64,000 nt of DNA from an uncultured Collinsella sp. (GTDB taxonomy: Bacteria; Actinomycetota; Coriobacteriia; Coriobacteriales; Coriobacteriaceae). This document shows positions 32,755 to 41,510 of the stretch, piece by piece. Within the stretch, counting starts at the first letter, position 1. Each line of letters opens with the position of its first letter. The notes beneath the pieces were generated by a model. That model was not told the DNA's origin, made no database searches, and saw only the letters and a program-made list of their open reading frames with translations. The stretch covers positions 62,001-126,000 of the forward strand of contig CAAENX010000011.1 in assembly GCA_900757495.1 (NCBI GenBank), read 5' to 3'. The position numbers and the translations under genes were made by a program.

Positions 32755-34704
32755 CTACAGTTCGCAGGCAACCTTGTAGCCATCGCCGATGGCGTCGCGG
32801 ATGTTGCCGCACCTGTTGGCATCGCCCAGCACGTGGGTGGCAACACCGGCTGCGGCCAGGTCGTCGGCCAGCTTGGTGTTGGGACGATAGCCCATGGCAA
32901 GCACCAGCGTATCGGCATCGGCGATGGTGTGGACCTCGCCGTCCTTCTCGTAGCTGATGGTGTCCTCGGTGATCTCAGTCACCTTTGCCTCGGTCAGCAC
33001 GTGGACGCCCTTGGAGAGCATGCGCGTGATGAGCACCGCGCGACCGGCACCGCCCTCATTGGCGGCGAGCGTCTTGGTCATCTCGATGACGGTGACGTCG
33101 CGGTTGGCCGGCGACAGATCGTTGACCAACGGGGCCAGGTAATCGGCCGTCTCGCAGCCGACGGTGCCGCCGCCCACGATGACGATCTTCTTGCCCGGGA
33201 AGGCCTTGCCGCCCAGCAGGTCGTCAGCCGTCATTACCTGCTTAAAGCCCTGCATGAAGGCCGGAGCGATGGGCTCGGCGCCATAAGCCAGGACAACCTC
33301 GTAGCCGGCATAGTCGCGCTGAATGTCCTCGGCAGTAAGCTCGGTGCCAAATATGCACTTCACGCCGGCCTCGGCCAGACGACGATACTGATACTTGATC
33401 ACGCGGGTGAGTTCCTGCTTTGCCGGCGGAACGGCCGCGATGCGCATCTCGCCGCCCGGCTCATCCTGCTTGTCCACGAGCACCACATAGTGACCGCGCT
33501 TGGCTGCAATGTAGGCTGCCTCCATGCCCGCAGGACCGGCGCCCACAACGAGCACGTTCTTGGCCTTGGCGGCAGGCTCGTAACCGGCCTCGTCGCGCTC
33601 GACGTCCGGGTTGACGGTGCAGGAGATGCGCTTGCCGAACATGATGCCGTTCAGGCAGCGCAGGCAGCCGATGCAGGGACGGATCTCGTCGGCGTTGCCG
33701 GCAGCCGCCTTATTGCAGAACTCGGCATCGCACAGATTGGCGCGACCCATCATACAGATGTCGGCAGCGCCGTCCTCGATCAGTTCCTCGGCAATCCAAG
33801 CCTCGTTGATGCGGCCGACCGTGGCAACAGGAATGTTCACATGCTTCTTGATCTCGCGCGAGCAGGCGGCATGCGAGGCCTGCTGCGTGCCGGCGGCGGG
33901 AATGGCGGAGCCACGCTTGATGGTGGTACCGCCCGACACATGAATCATGTCGACACCGGCCTTCTCCAGGCGACGCGAGACGTAGATCATGTCGTTGAGG
34001 GTCAGACCACCGTCGGTGTACTCGTCACCCGAGATGCGGACGTCGATAATGAAGTCCTTGCCGCAGCGCTCGCGAATCTGGGCGATGACCTCGAGCAGGA
34101 AGCGCATACGGGCATCGAGCGAGCCGCCGTACTCATCGGTACGCTTGTTGTAGAGCGGAGTCAAAAAGCCGCCGAGCATGCCGTGGGCGTGCGCCGCATG
34201 GACCTCGACGCCATCGACACCGGCCTTCTGCATACGCACGGCTGCGTCGCCAAACTGATGCGTGAGCTCGTGAATCTCCTCGACCGTGATGGGGCGCGGC
34301 GCCTCGCGGGCATAGGACGGCCCCACAAAGGACGGAGCGATCAGACGCGGCGTACCCGGAATGTTGAAGGCCATGTAGGCGGGATGGAAGAGCTGCGGCA
34401 TGATCTTGCAGCCATACTCGTGAACGGCTGCGGCGAGCTTTTCCCAGCCGGGGATAAACGTGTCGTCGTAGCAGCACATGTCACCCGGCAAATAGGTATA
34501 GGTAGGCTCGACCGTCACGACCTCGGTAATGATGAGGCCCACGCCGCCCTTGGCGCGGGCACGGTAATGATCGACCAAGTCGTCGGTCACATAGCCATGA
34601 TCGGCCAGGTTGGTAGATACCGGCGGCATAAAGACGCGGTTCTTGACCTCGGTCGTACCGACCTTGATCGGGCTAAAGAGCATCGGATAGGCGGAGGACT
34701 CCAT
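32755..34704 (-). CDS. Old-yellow-enzyme / FAD-NAD(P) oxidoreductase (2,4-dienoyl-CoA reductase type)
   Basis: 649 residues, normal for this three-part family. The N-terminal FMN TIM barrel (LFSPIKVGTTEVKNRVFMPPVS...HAAHAHGMLGGFLTP) has the His-His-type active site region HAAHAHG. It is followed by a 4Fe-4S motif CIGCLRCLNGIMFGKRISC, an FAD site VVGAGPAGMEAAY and an NAD(P) site VVGGGTVGCETADY. It reduces an activated C=C bond of an unknown substrate. AAAGGAA lies before the ATG. It sits at the end of the pectin gene array on the same strand but behind a terminator (34821), so its link to pectin use is unproven. Confidence 0.88.
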   Translation of the reverse strand: MESSAYPMLFSPIKVGTTEVKNRVFMPPVSTNLADHGYVTDDLVDHYRARAKGGVGLIITEVVTVEPTYTYLPGDMCCYDDTFIPGWEKLAAAVHEYGCKIMPQLFHPAYMAFNIPGTPRLIAPSFVGPSYAREAPRPITVEEIHELTHQFGDAAVRMQKAGVDGVEVHAAHAHGMLGGFLTPLYNKRTDEYGGSLDARMRFLLEVIAQIRERCGKDFIIDVRISGDEYTDGGLTLNDMIYVSRRLEKAGVDMIHVSGGTTIKRGSAIPAAGTQQASHAACSREIKKHVNIPVATVGRINEAWIAEELIEDGAADICMMGRANLCDAEFCNKAAAGNADEIRPCIGCLRCLNGIMFGKRISCTVNPDVERDEAGYEPAAKAKNVLVVGAGPAGMEAAYIAAKRGHYVVLVDKQDEPGGEMRIAAVPPAKQELTRVIKYQYRRLAEAGVKCIFGTELTAEDIQRDYAGYEVVLAYGAEPIAPAFMQGFKQVMTADDLLGGKAFPGKKIVIVGGGTVGCETADYLAPLVNDLSPANRDVTVIEMTKTLAANEGGAGRAVLITRMLSKGVHVLTEAKVTEITEDTISYEKDGEVHTIADADTLVLAMGYRPNTKLADDLAAAGVATHVLGDANRCGNIRDAIGDGYKVACEL

Positions 34705-34820
34705 ACAGGGTTCCTTTCGTTTGAGCCGCTCGGCGGCAGTTGCTAACGTACCTATCGTATCAGTACCCGCGCTGTACCCGACCGTGCACGCTCCCCCGGC
34801 TTTTACTCAGCCCACAAAAA

Positions 34821-34887
34821 AGTTGCGGTGGAATACGGAGTAGATGAGGCCTTTGACAGGTAAAACAGTCCGTATTTCACCGCAACT
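34821..34887 (-). terminator. Rho-independent terminator after the GltD-like gene
   Basis: 19-bp stem with one G-U (34821-34839 with 34869-34887), followed on the minus strand by TTTTTTG. Confidence 0.85.
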
Positions 34888-34902
34888 GATGGATGGGATG
34901 GG

Positions 34903-36120
34903 TTAGAGGCCCAGGTAGTTAGTCATGCCTTCGACGGCGAGTTTGGCGCCCGCTACGGCATGGACCACGGTGAGCGGGCCGTTGACGACGTCGCCGGCGG
35001 CAAAGACGCCCGGCACGGTGGTCATGCCGTGCTCATCGACCGAAAGAAGGCCGCGATGGTCGGTCTCCAGACCGCCCGTCGTAAGCACCAGCTTGTCCTT
35101 AGGCACCTGCGAGGCCGCAATCACAACCGTGTCGGCGGGCACATGGTCAAGTTCTTCCTCGTAGCCCACCACGTTGTTGTCCTCGTCAAAGATAGCTGTC
35201 TCGAACACCGGACCGTTATCGTCGATGGCGCAGATCGCCTTGCCGCGCACGATCTCGGCACCGTCAAGCTCGGTCAGCTCAACCTCGTCATCGATGGCCG
35301 AGACATGGCGCGATCGGGCATACACGGTAACCTTGCGAGCACCCGAACGCAGGGCCGTTCGGGCAACATCCATGGCCACGTTGCCGGCACCGATAACCGC
35401 CACGTTCTGCCCGATCGCCACGCTCGTGGGATCGACCAGGTAATCGATACCAAACAGCACGTTGCCGCGCGACTCGCCGGGAATACCCAGCTTGCGTGCG
35501 CGCCAGGTGCCGGTACCCACAAAGACCGCATCGTAGCCGTCGCGCAGCAGGTCGTCGATATGCAGCGCACCGCCAATGGTGGTCGAGGGTCGAACGCGCA
35601 CGCCGAGCGAGCACATCACGTGACGGTACTTTTGCACCAGTGCACGGGGCAGACGGAACTCGGGGATACCGTACTCCAGCACACCGCCGATCTCGGGCCG
35701 CTGCTCGAACACCGTGACGGTACAGCCCAGCTGGGCCATCTTAATGGCCACGGTAATGCCGGCAGGACCGGAACCGACCACGGCAACCTGCTTGCCGCAC
35801 GACGGCGCGGGCTTCCACTGTTTGCGGTCCAAATACGCTGTCGAGATATAGTTCTCGATGCTCGAGAAATGCACCGGTGCGCCCTTGCGGCCCTGGATGC
35901 ACGCGCCCTCGCACTGGCCCGAATGGTTGCAGACCATGGAGCAGACCGCACTCATGGGATTGTTCTGGAACAGCAGCTCGCCCGCCTCTTCAAGACGGCG
36001 CTGCTTAAACAGGTCGATGACCTGCGAAATAGGCGTCTGAACCGGGCAGCCTTTAAGCTGGCAGAACGCCTTCTTGCACCCAAGGCAACGATTCGCTTCT
36101 TCGACAATGTGGATAGCCAT
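34903..36120 (-). CDS. GltD-like FeS/FAD NAD(P)-dependent oxidoreductase
   Basis: 405 residues, related to the small subunit of glutamate synthase. The N-terminal Cys-rich domain (CLGCKKAFCQLKGCP and CSMVCNHSGQCEGAC) holds FeS clusters; then FAD site VVGSGPAGITVAIKMAQLG and NAD(P) site VIGAGNVAMDVARTAL; the C-terminal GVFAAGDVVNGP is typical. No gltB-like partner is in the window. The start at 36120 follows AAGGGGAG; an earlier ATG (36147) has none. It is 100 bp downstream of a TIM-barrel gene in the pectin array and may pass electrons to an unknown partner such as the next gene. Confidence 0.85.
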   Translation of the reverse strand: MAIHIVEEANRCLGCKKAFCQLKGCPVQTPISQVIDLFKQRRLEEAGELLFQNNPMSAVCSMVCNHSGQCEGACIQGRKGAPVHFSSIENYISTAYLDRKQWKPAPSCGKQVAVVGSGPAGITVAIKMAQLGCTVTVFEQRPEIGGVLEYGIPEFRLPRALVQKYRHVMCSLGVRVRPSTTIGGALHIDDLLRDGYDAVFVGTGTWRARKLGIPGESRGNVLFGIDYLVDPTSVAIGQNVAVIGAGNVAMDVARTALRSGARKVTVYARSRHVSAIDDEVELTELDGAEIVRGKAICAIDDNGPVFETAIFDEDNNVVGYEEELDHVPADTVVIAASQVPKDKLVLTTGGLETDHRGLLSVDEHGMTTVPGVFAAGDVVNGPLTVVHAVAGAKLAVEGMTNYLGL

Positions 36121-36223
36121 GCAACTCCCCTTTTTGATGTAATCCAATGGGGCGACGATAAAGATCCTTCACCGCCGCCCTCAATCAGGCAAACTCAATA
36201 TGCCGCCACGGCAAAAGCCAATG

Positions 36224-37129
36224 CTATATCTCGCGATGCGAAGCCCCGCAGCGGGCGGACATACGCTCGAGCGTCGCCAGACAGCCAACCGCCGTCGCCG
36301 GCACGCTGTTCTCGACCACGCAGGGAATCCCAGGGCAGGCGGCAGCCGCCCAGGCCACCACGAGCTCAAAGTCATATCGTCCCGTCTCGCCCACACCGTG
36401 GCACACCAGGCGCGAACCCGTACCGTCGCACCAACCAGCCTCGTCCTCGTTGTCGACGGCCTCAAAATCCTTGGCGTGCAGCACGCGGATCTTGCTGCCG
36501 CACAAGTAGAGCATACGCGCTGTGATTTCCTGCGCCTCGTTAACGACGCTGGGGTGCAGCAGCGACACCGGGTCGTAGATCACGCCGAGCGCTGGGCTCG
36601 AAACGCGCTCCAGCACCTCACGGCAGCGATCCGGCGTGTTGACCGTCTCGTTCCAGCCGGGCTCAATCAGTATTTGCCCACCAACGGCCTCGGCGCGCTC
36701 GCAGACACGTGCGAGTCCGTCCATAAACGCATCGAGTGCCTCGTCGGTCATACGGTCGTCAGCAACGCGGTTCTGCGCATTGGGACGACCGGTCTCGGTG
36801 CCAACCGGGCAGCCGCCGAGCATCTGGGCAAAGTTCAAGCATGCCTCGTACTCGGCAAAGTTATCCATGAGCTGTTGTCGATCGGGCGTCGCCAGATTCT
36901 TATAGCAGCCGAGCACGGCAACCGAAACGTCCGCCTCATCGAGTACCTCGCGCAGATGGTCGGCAAGCTCGCGGGTCAGGCCTCCCCGATCGATTCCCAT
37001 CGATGCGTAAAGCACCTTACTCGGCAGCTGAATGCACGAAAAGCCCAGCTCTCCTGCCATGCGAATGCGCTCCTCGACGGTCCCCTGCGGAAGGTCGTGC
37101 AGGCGTATGCCCGGAGTAATGGCCCCCAC
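36224..37129 (-). CDS. Sugar phosphate isomerase/epimerase-like TIM-barrel protein
   Basis: 301 residues of the AP-endonuclease-2-like TIM barrel family. Metal-site style residues are visible: ILIEPGWNE, VIYDPVSLLHP, RVLHAKDFE and CVVENS. Such proteins act as ketose epimerases or isomerases on sugars or sugar acids; the substrate here is unknown. Start is most likely GTG at 37129, 10 nt after AAAAGGGG and just past the GH105 stop; the longer frame to 37177 overlaps GH105 by 47 nt. Its place after GH105 suggests a role in handling an uronate or rhamnose-type product. Confidence 0.75.
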   Translation of the reverse strand: MGAITPGIRLHDLPQGTVEERIRMAGELGFSCIQLPSKVLYASMGIDRGGLTRELADHLREVLDEADVSVAVLGCYKNLATPDRQQLMDNFAEYEACLNFAQMLGGCPVGTETGRPNAQNRVADDRMTDEALDAFMDGLARVCERAEAVGGQILIEPGWNETVNTPDRCREVLERVSSPALGVIYDPVSLLHPSVVNEAQEITARMLYLCGSKIRVLHAKDFEAVDNEDEAGWCDGTGSRLVCHGVGETGRYDFELVVAWAAAACPGIPCVVENSVPATAVGCLATLERMSARCGASHREI

Positions 37130-37130
37130 G

Positions 37131-38369
37131 CTATTCACGCCCCTTTTGAGCGTTGATGCCCGGGGTGTATCCGCCAAACGGATCGTCGATGGAGCACACG
37201 CCCGAGGGGGCGAGCGGATCGCGCCTACCGGCTAGCTTGTCGTGATGCATAGTCTCGATATAGGCGAGCACCAGCGGCGCCACACCCTTTGCATCATTTT
37301 TGACCACAGGCTCACTCATGTAGTAGCCAAACGTGCCCTCGCGGTGCGCGGCGTTGCCAAGACCCGCCACCAGGCAGATGTTGTCGAGCGCCAGCTGCCC
37401 GTCGCGCTCGGACAGGCACGTATCGCAGATGCCATCAAACGCACGGCGGCCGTACTGGTAGTAGCGCTCGCCCAGCACGCCCAGGCGCACGCCCTTCATG
37501 ATGGCGTTGGCAAAGATGGCACTGCCCGACTCCTCCAGATAGTTGGGGGCGATGTTGGGCAGGTTGATGACCTGGTGCCACATACCGGTCTTCTCGTCCT
37601 GATACGGCAGCATGGCGTCAATCAGGTCGTGGAACATCTTACGGATCTCGTCCTTCTCGGCCGACATCGAAGGCGGCATGAGCTCCCAGGTATCGATGAG
37701 CGCCATGGCAAACCAGCCCTCGGCGCGCAGCCAGAAGTTGGCCGAAAGACCGGTAACGGGATCGCACCAGAACTGCTTGCGACTCGCGTCGTAGGCGTGA
37801 TAGTACAGGCCGTTGAGGGGGTTGCGCATCAGGTCATGCACCACTTGGAACATATGGAAGCTGTCCGAACAGGCGCGACGGTTGTGGAAGCTCAGCTCGT
37901 ATTGCATGTAGAACGGCTGAGCCATGTACATGCCGTCGAGCCAGATCTGGTTAGGATAGACAGCCTTGTGCCAAAACACGCCCTCTTTGGTGCGCGGCTG
38001 GGTTTCGAGCTGGCGATAGATGGTATCCATGGCGGCACGGTACTTGGGCTTGCCCACCAGGTCGTAGAGTTTGTAGAGGGTTTTGCCCGCGTTGACGTTA
38101 TCGAGGTTGTACTCCTGGGGATCGTAATGCTTGATGGTGCCGTCGTCCTGGACAAAGAAGTCGATATAGTCGTCGGCGAAGGTCAGGTAGCGCTGCTCGC
38201 CGGTGATCTCGTACAGCTCGATGAGTGCCTTGATCATGCAGCCGTCAATATAATTCCAGGTGTTTTCCTTGCCGGCGCGAAGCTTTTCGATGTTCCAGGC
38301 CGGCGCCTGAGGCGTAGAGGTCTCGATCAACTGCTCGATATAACGGTCCAGAATCTGATTGCAACCCAT
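37131..38369 (-). CDS. GH105 unsaturated rhamnogalacturonyl/glucuronyl hydrolase (YteR-like)
   Basis: 412 residues, alpha6/alpha6 barrel type. Removes the 4,5-unsaturated uronate from the non-reducing end of lyase-cut pectin fragments. The catalytic Asp is in WLDGMYMAQPF (residue ~145), the second conserved Asp in NLDNVNAGKTLY (~90), and WLRAEGWFAMALID supplies the conserved substrate site. No signal peptide, so it works in the cytoplasm. GAGGGG lies 7 nt before the ATG. Two TGAACGTTAA-type operators lie immediately upstream, so it begins its own transcription unit. Confidence 0.9.
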   Translation of the reverse strand: MGCNQILDRYIEQLIETSTPQAPAWNIEKLRAGKENTWNYIDGCMIKALIELYEITGEQRYLTFADDYIDFFVQDDGTIKHYDPQEYNLDNVNAGKTLYKLYDLVGKPKYRAAMDTIYRQLETQPRTKEGVFWHKAVYPNQIWLDGMYMAQPFYMQYELSFHNRRACSDSFHMFQVVHDLMRNPLNGLYYHAYDASRKQFWCDPVTGLSANFWLRAEGWFAMALIDTWELMPPSMSAEKDEIRKMFHDLIDAMLPYQDEKTGMWHQVINLPNIAPNYLEESGSAIFANAIMKGVRLGVLGERYYQYGRRAFDGICDTCLSERDGQLALDNICLVAGLGNAAHREGTFGYYMSEPVVKNDAKGVAPLVLAYIETMHHDKLAGRRDPLAPSGVCSIDDPFGGYTPGINAQKGRE

Positions 38370-38394
38370 TGCTGTCCCCTCTGACGTTTTTGAT

Positions 38395-38410
38395 GGGTGA
38401 ACGTTAACCC
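38395..38410. promoter_or_regulatory. LacI-type operator, GH105 promoter, site 1
   Basis: GGGTGAACGTTAACCC, 26 bp upstream of the GH105 start codon, 40 bp centre-to-centre from site 2. Confidence 0.75.
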
Positions 38411-38424
38411 TAGTGTAACGCGAA

Positions 38425-38460
38425 GGGGATTATAGGGTGAACGTTAACCCTATAATCCCC
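38425..38460. promoter_or_regulatory. 36-bp palindrome: operator site 2 and possible terminator
   Basis: The operator GGGTGAACGTTAACCC (38435-38450) is extended on both sides by CCTATAATCCCC and its complement into a 36-bp palindrome broken only at the G/A pair flanking AACGTT. It lies 15 bp after the SGNH gene stop, so as RNA it could also end that transcript. Confidence 0.75.
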
Positions 38461-38461
38461 G

Positions 38462-38490
38462 CAAACGGCATCCTTTTAGCGGCAAACGGC
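38462..38490. promoter_or_regulatory. AACGG direct repeat with 21-bp period, GH105 promoter (weakest copy)
   Basis: CAAACGG at 38462 and 38483. Same 29-bp frame and same position relative to the LacI operator as the copies at 44928, 49876 and 60803. The second half lies inside the end of the SGNH gene. Confidence 0.4.
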
Positions 38491-39144
38491 GGTGAGAGCC
38501 GCGGCAATGCGATGCGCCAGGCGCTCATAGCCGGCAGGGCTGTAATGCAGACCGTCCGGCATGTAGAGCTCGCGGTTCTCCGGCAAAAACGGGCTGATGC
38601 CGCTTTGCGCATACAGGTCAATCACCGGCACCGAGTAGCGATCGCAAACCTCCAGCATCGCGCGCACATAGGCGTCTTGCGTCAGGCCCAGATGGTTGGC
38701 CTCGTTGCTTGCCGGGATATCCTTCTCGTGCTTACCACTTGTCTTGCACGGCGTCATAAACACCAGCTTTGCCTGAGGCGAGCGCGCCGTGATGGTGCGG
38801 ATAAGGTAGTCGAGCGCGCCATAGAACTCGTGCACGTCGGTGCTGCCCGGCTCGCCTAGCGGCACGTTACGGCTAAAGTCGTTAACGCCGCCAAAGACGA
38901 TGCAGATGTCTGCCGCGTGATCGATGCCGTCCAAACGCTCAACAAACGAATCGGTACGGTCGGCCTTGACGGCAATACGCGAGCCCTTAATACCAAAATT
39001 CTCGACCGTAGCGCCGCCCAGCAGCGCACCCAGGTGCGAGGTCCAGGAGATGTCGTTACCTCCCCCGCCGCATCCGTTATCGCCCCAGGTGGTCGAATCG
39101 CCAAAGCAGCAGATGGTCGATTCACTCAAGTTTTTCGTTTCCAT
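38476..39144 (-). CDS. GDSL/SGNH-family hydrolase (probable pectin-side-group esterase)
   Basis: 222 residues. SGNH blocks: Ser in CFGDSTTWGDN, Gly in FGIKGSRIA, Asn in FGGVNDFSRN, and Asp-x-x-His in PDGLHYSPAGYERLA. These serine esterases often remove acetyl groups from pectic sugars, which fits the context; the exact substrate is inference. No signal peptide from the chosen start at 39144, which has GAGGAG 6 nt upstream; earlier in-frame ATGs (to 39204) do not. It is 70 bp after the CE8 fusion gene on the same strand and probably cotranscribed with it. Confidence 0.83.
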   Translation of the reverse strand: METKNLSESTICCFGDSTTWGDNGCGGGGNDISWTSHLGALLGGATVENFGIKGSRIAVKADRTDSFVERLDGIDHAADICIVFGGVNDFSRNVPLGEPGSTDVHEFYGALDYLIRTITARSPQAKLVFMTPCKTSGKHEKDIPASNEANHLGLTQDAYVRAMLEVCDRYSVPVIDLYAQSGISPFLPENRELYMPDGLHYSPAGYERLAHRIAAALTAVCR

Positions 39145-39213
39145 ATTCTTCTCCTCACCCGCACACCGGCGGTCATACAGGTACATACCGTTCATTCGCA
39201 ACATGCCGAGGGG

Positions 39214-41379
39214 CTATGCATGGGCGCATTCCGCAACTTGCGAATCGAGCCATTCGATATCCTCGGCAAGATGCGCCACGCCAAGATGGTGTCCACCCGG
39301 ACACACCTCGTGCCGCAGACCTCCTCTGCGGCCCAGCAACTCGTAAGCATCGCGCACGATTTTGAGTTGCTCGTCAACATTTTTGAGCCCGCGTACCCCA
39401 TTCAAATGATCCTCTTCGCAACTTTGGACCAACAACGGCCGTGGCGCGACAAGCGATGCAATGTCGCCCATGTCGAGCAGACGCCAGAGTCCAGGGGTGT
39501 AATTGCAACTGCAGTTGCCGTTGAGATGCAGCAGCGAGTCATCGACACCGTACAGGTAGCCCGAGACAAACGCCTTGCGCACGCGCGGGTCGAGTGCGGC
39601 CAGATACAGCGTCATGTAACCGCCGCCCGAAAAACCAAAGCAGCCCAGGTCGTCCATGGCAATGTCACCGCGTGTCTCCAAGTAATCAATCAAGCGCATG
39701 TTGTCCCAGGCGTTGAGACCCGCGACCGTAAGACCCAGCGGCTCGGCCATACGTGCTTGATTCAGACACGTACCGCGTAGGTAGCTATTCTCGTCGTCGC
39801 CCTGGCCCTTCCAGTCACGACGGTATCCCCAACCACGCGCATCGGGGCAGACGGTCACGTAACCCATGCGCGCCAAACGCAGACCGTAGTCGTAATTGAA
39901 CTTACGCACGGCATCGTCGACCGCCGGCACGCCCGCAACACCGGCTATGCTTGCAGCACCCGCCCCCTGGTGACCATGCGGGCAGATATAGCAGCGCTTG
40001 AGTCCCCGCTCGTCAAGCTTGGGGCGGGACGGTTCCAACAGGTAAAACGGCATCCGCACATCGTGCTCAACCTGCAACACCGCATGAGTACGCACGATGC
40101 TGCCGGCAACCCGCACGCGATTGAGCTCACGAATCTCAATCGGGGCGCGGTCCATAAGCGAAAGACCCAAAATATCGTACAGACGAGTCCTGATCGCAGC
40201 CTTCCATGCCTCAAAGTCTGTGGGAGTCTTGCCCGTAAATGCGGCCGAGCGCCCTTCGCGCTTCAGTCGGGCGCGCAGCGCAGGTTCGTCCTCGTAGTAC
40301 GTCTCGATGTGCACGGTGCGGCCATTGGCAGATAGCCCGGCCGTCTCTACCGCATCACCGTCGCCGCCCTCAGGATCCCAACCATCCGCGCCGGCAAGAA
40401 CTCGGTCACGCGCATAGCGTTCGGAATCCTGACCGGTCAGGCAATGCGCCCACGGCACCCAAGCGGCAGTATCACCCGCCGGGCCAAACAGGGTACCGCC
40501 GGCATACAGGGTGCCGTCGTGTGCCGCTGGCTTATTCCAATCCCACCAGCCCTCGAGTGAAATATGGGAGCCCAGCCAGCATTCGAGCAAAACGGTCTGG
40601 GCCCACTCGCGCCATGGACGACCCAGATAGACCGATCCGGGGGCAATGCCCTCATCGGCTGTAAACGAACAGCCATGAAACACAAATCCGTACGGCTCGC
40701 CCTGAGGCGTGGAGGCTGCCGTTACATACCCGTTGACATCCATATCGCGGTTGAGTGAGCGAATCTCACACCCCTCAAAGTAGGCCCGCGCGCCGCCAAA
40801 GATAAAGTCGACGTCGCCCTCGATCCGACAACGTCGAAAATACTGGCGCCCCACCCGGCGCGGCGCAAACTGCTTGGGGCCTATAAAGCCGCCCGGCTTG
40901 ACCTCGTGCGGCGGCAGCGGCCCCAAAAAAAGCGTGTCCTGATGGCCCAGGATGCGGCAGGCATCGACCACCAGACGATCGCCGTCGGCATACAGGGCAA
41001 TCGCTTGGCCGACCTCACGACCGTCACCGGCGTCGTTTTCGATCGTTAAGCCTGTAAGCGTCACGTCGTCGGCATCGACCAGCACCGTATACGTACGGAA
41101 GGTGCCGAGCCTTCCATCCTGACCGCTACCGTCCTCCGACGGCATCTTGGCACCCAGACAGCCCACAATGCGAACGCTGTCGGCCGTCTCGCCCTCGAGC
41201 GTCACATGCGGACGACGAATTTCGACCTGTTCGCGGTACTCGCCCGGCGCCACCAGCACGCGCACCGGCACGGTCGCATCGGGCACACACCGCTCCGCCG
41301 CCTCAAGCGCCGCCGAAATGCTGCGATACGCGCCTTCGCGTTCGAGCGATACCTCAAAGAGCTGTTCTTTACCACTCAT
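39214..41379 (-). CDS. Bifunctional pectinesterase (CE8) fused to an alpha/beta-hydrolase esterase
   Basis: 721 residues. Residues ~10-330 are a CE8 pectin methylesterase beta-helix with all key blocks: GEYREQV, GQAIAL (Gln125), GHQDTLF (Asp148), GDVDFIFG (Asp191) and LGRPWREW (Arg254, Trp256). After a linker (~330-360) comes an alpha/beta-hydrolase with nucleophile GFSGGG (Ser584), acid EEDH (Asp657) and His in GGHH (697-698), similar to acetylxylan/dienelactone-type esterases and perhaps to CE19. Together they could strip methyl and acetyl groups from the same oligomer. No signal peptide. The Shine-Dalgarno is weak (AGAAAG). In operon with GH28 upstream. Confidence 0.9.
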   Translation of the reverse strand: MSGKEQLFEVSLEREGAYRSISAALEAAERCVPDATVPVRVLVAPGEYREQVEIRRPHVTLEGETADSVRIVGCLGAKMPSEDGSGQDGRLGTFRTYTVLVDADDVTLTGLTIENDAGDGREVGQAIALYADGDRLVVDACRILGHQDTLFLGPLPPHEVKPGGFIGPKQFAPRRVGRQYFRRCRIEGDVDFIFGGARAYFEGCEIRSLNRDMDVNGYVTAASTPQGEPYGFVFHGCSFTADEGIAPGSVYLGRPWREWAQTVLLECWLGSHISLEGWWDWNKPAAHDGTLYAGGTLFGPAGDTAAWVPWAHCLTGQDSERYARDRVLAGADGWDPEGGDGDAVETAGLSANGRTVHIETYYEDEPALRARLKREGRSAAFTGKTPTDFEAWKAAIRTRLYDILGLSLMDRAPIEIRELNRVRVAGSIVRTHAVLQVEHDVRMPFYLLEPSRPKLDERGLKRCYICPHGHQGAGAASIAGVAGVPAVDDAVRKFNYDYGLRLARMGYVTVCPDARGWGYRRDWKGQGDDENSYLRGTCLNQARMAEPLGLTVAGLNAWDNMRLIDYLETRGDIAMDDLGCFGFSGGGYMTLYLAALDPRVRKAFVSGYLYGVDDSLLHLNGNCSCNYTPGLWRLLDMGDIASLVAPRPLLVQSCEEDHLNGVRGLKNVDEQLKIVRDAYELLGRRGGLRHEVCPGGHHLGVAHLAEDIEWLDSQVAECAHA

Positions 41380-41510
41380 CTGTCATTACGCTTTCTGTCA
41401 CAGAACACCCACCATGCAATACCGGCACCTATAGAGTGCGTGCAACAGCCGGACAGACCCGACCGTCGCACGCCTCAACATGCCGTATTCACTTGTGCAG
41501 GAGCACTACC

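Noticed and set aside
32698..34746. 682-codon plus-strand ORF opposite the OYE-type gene
   Set aside because: Shadow of a clear enzyme gene; composition typical of the complementary frame of GC-rich coding DNA.
36224..37177. Start at 37177 for the TIM-barrel gene
   Set aside because: Would overlap GH105 by 47 nt and add a polar stretch not typical for the family; GTG 37129 has AAAAGGGG at good spacing.
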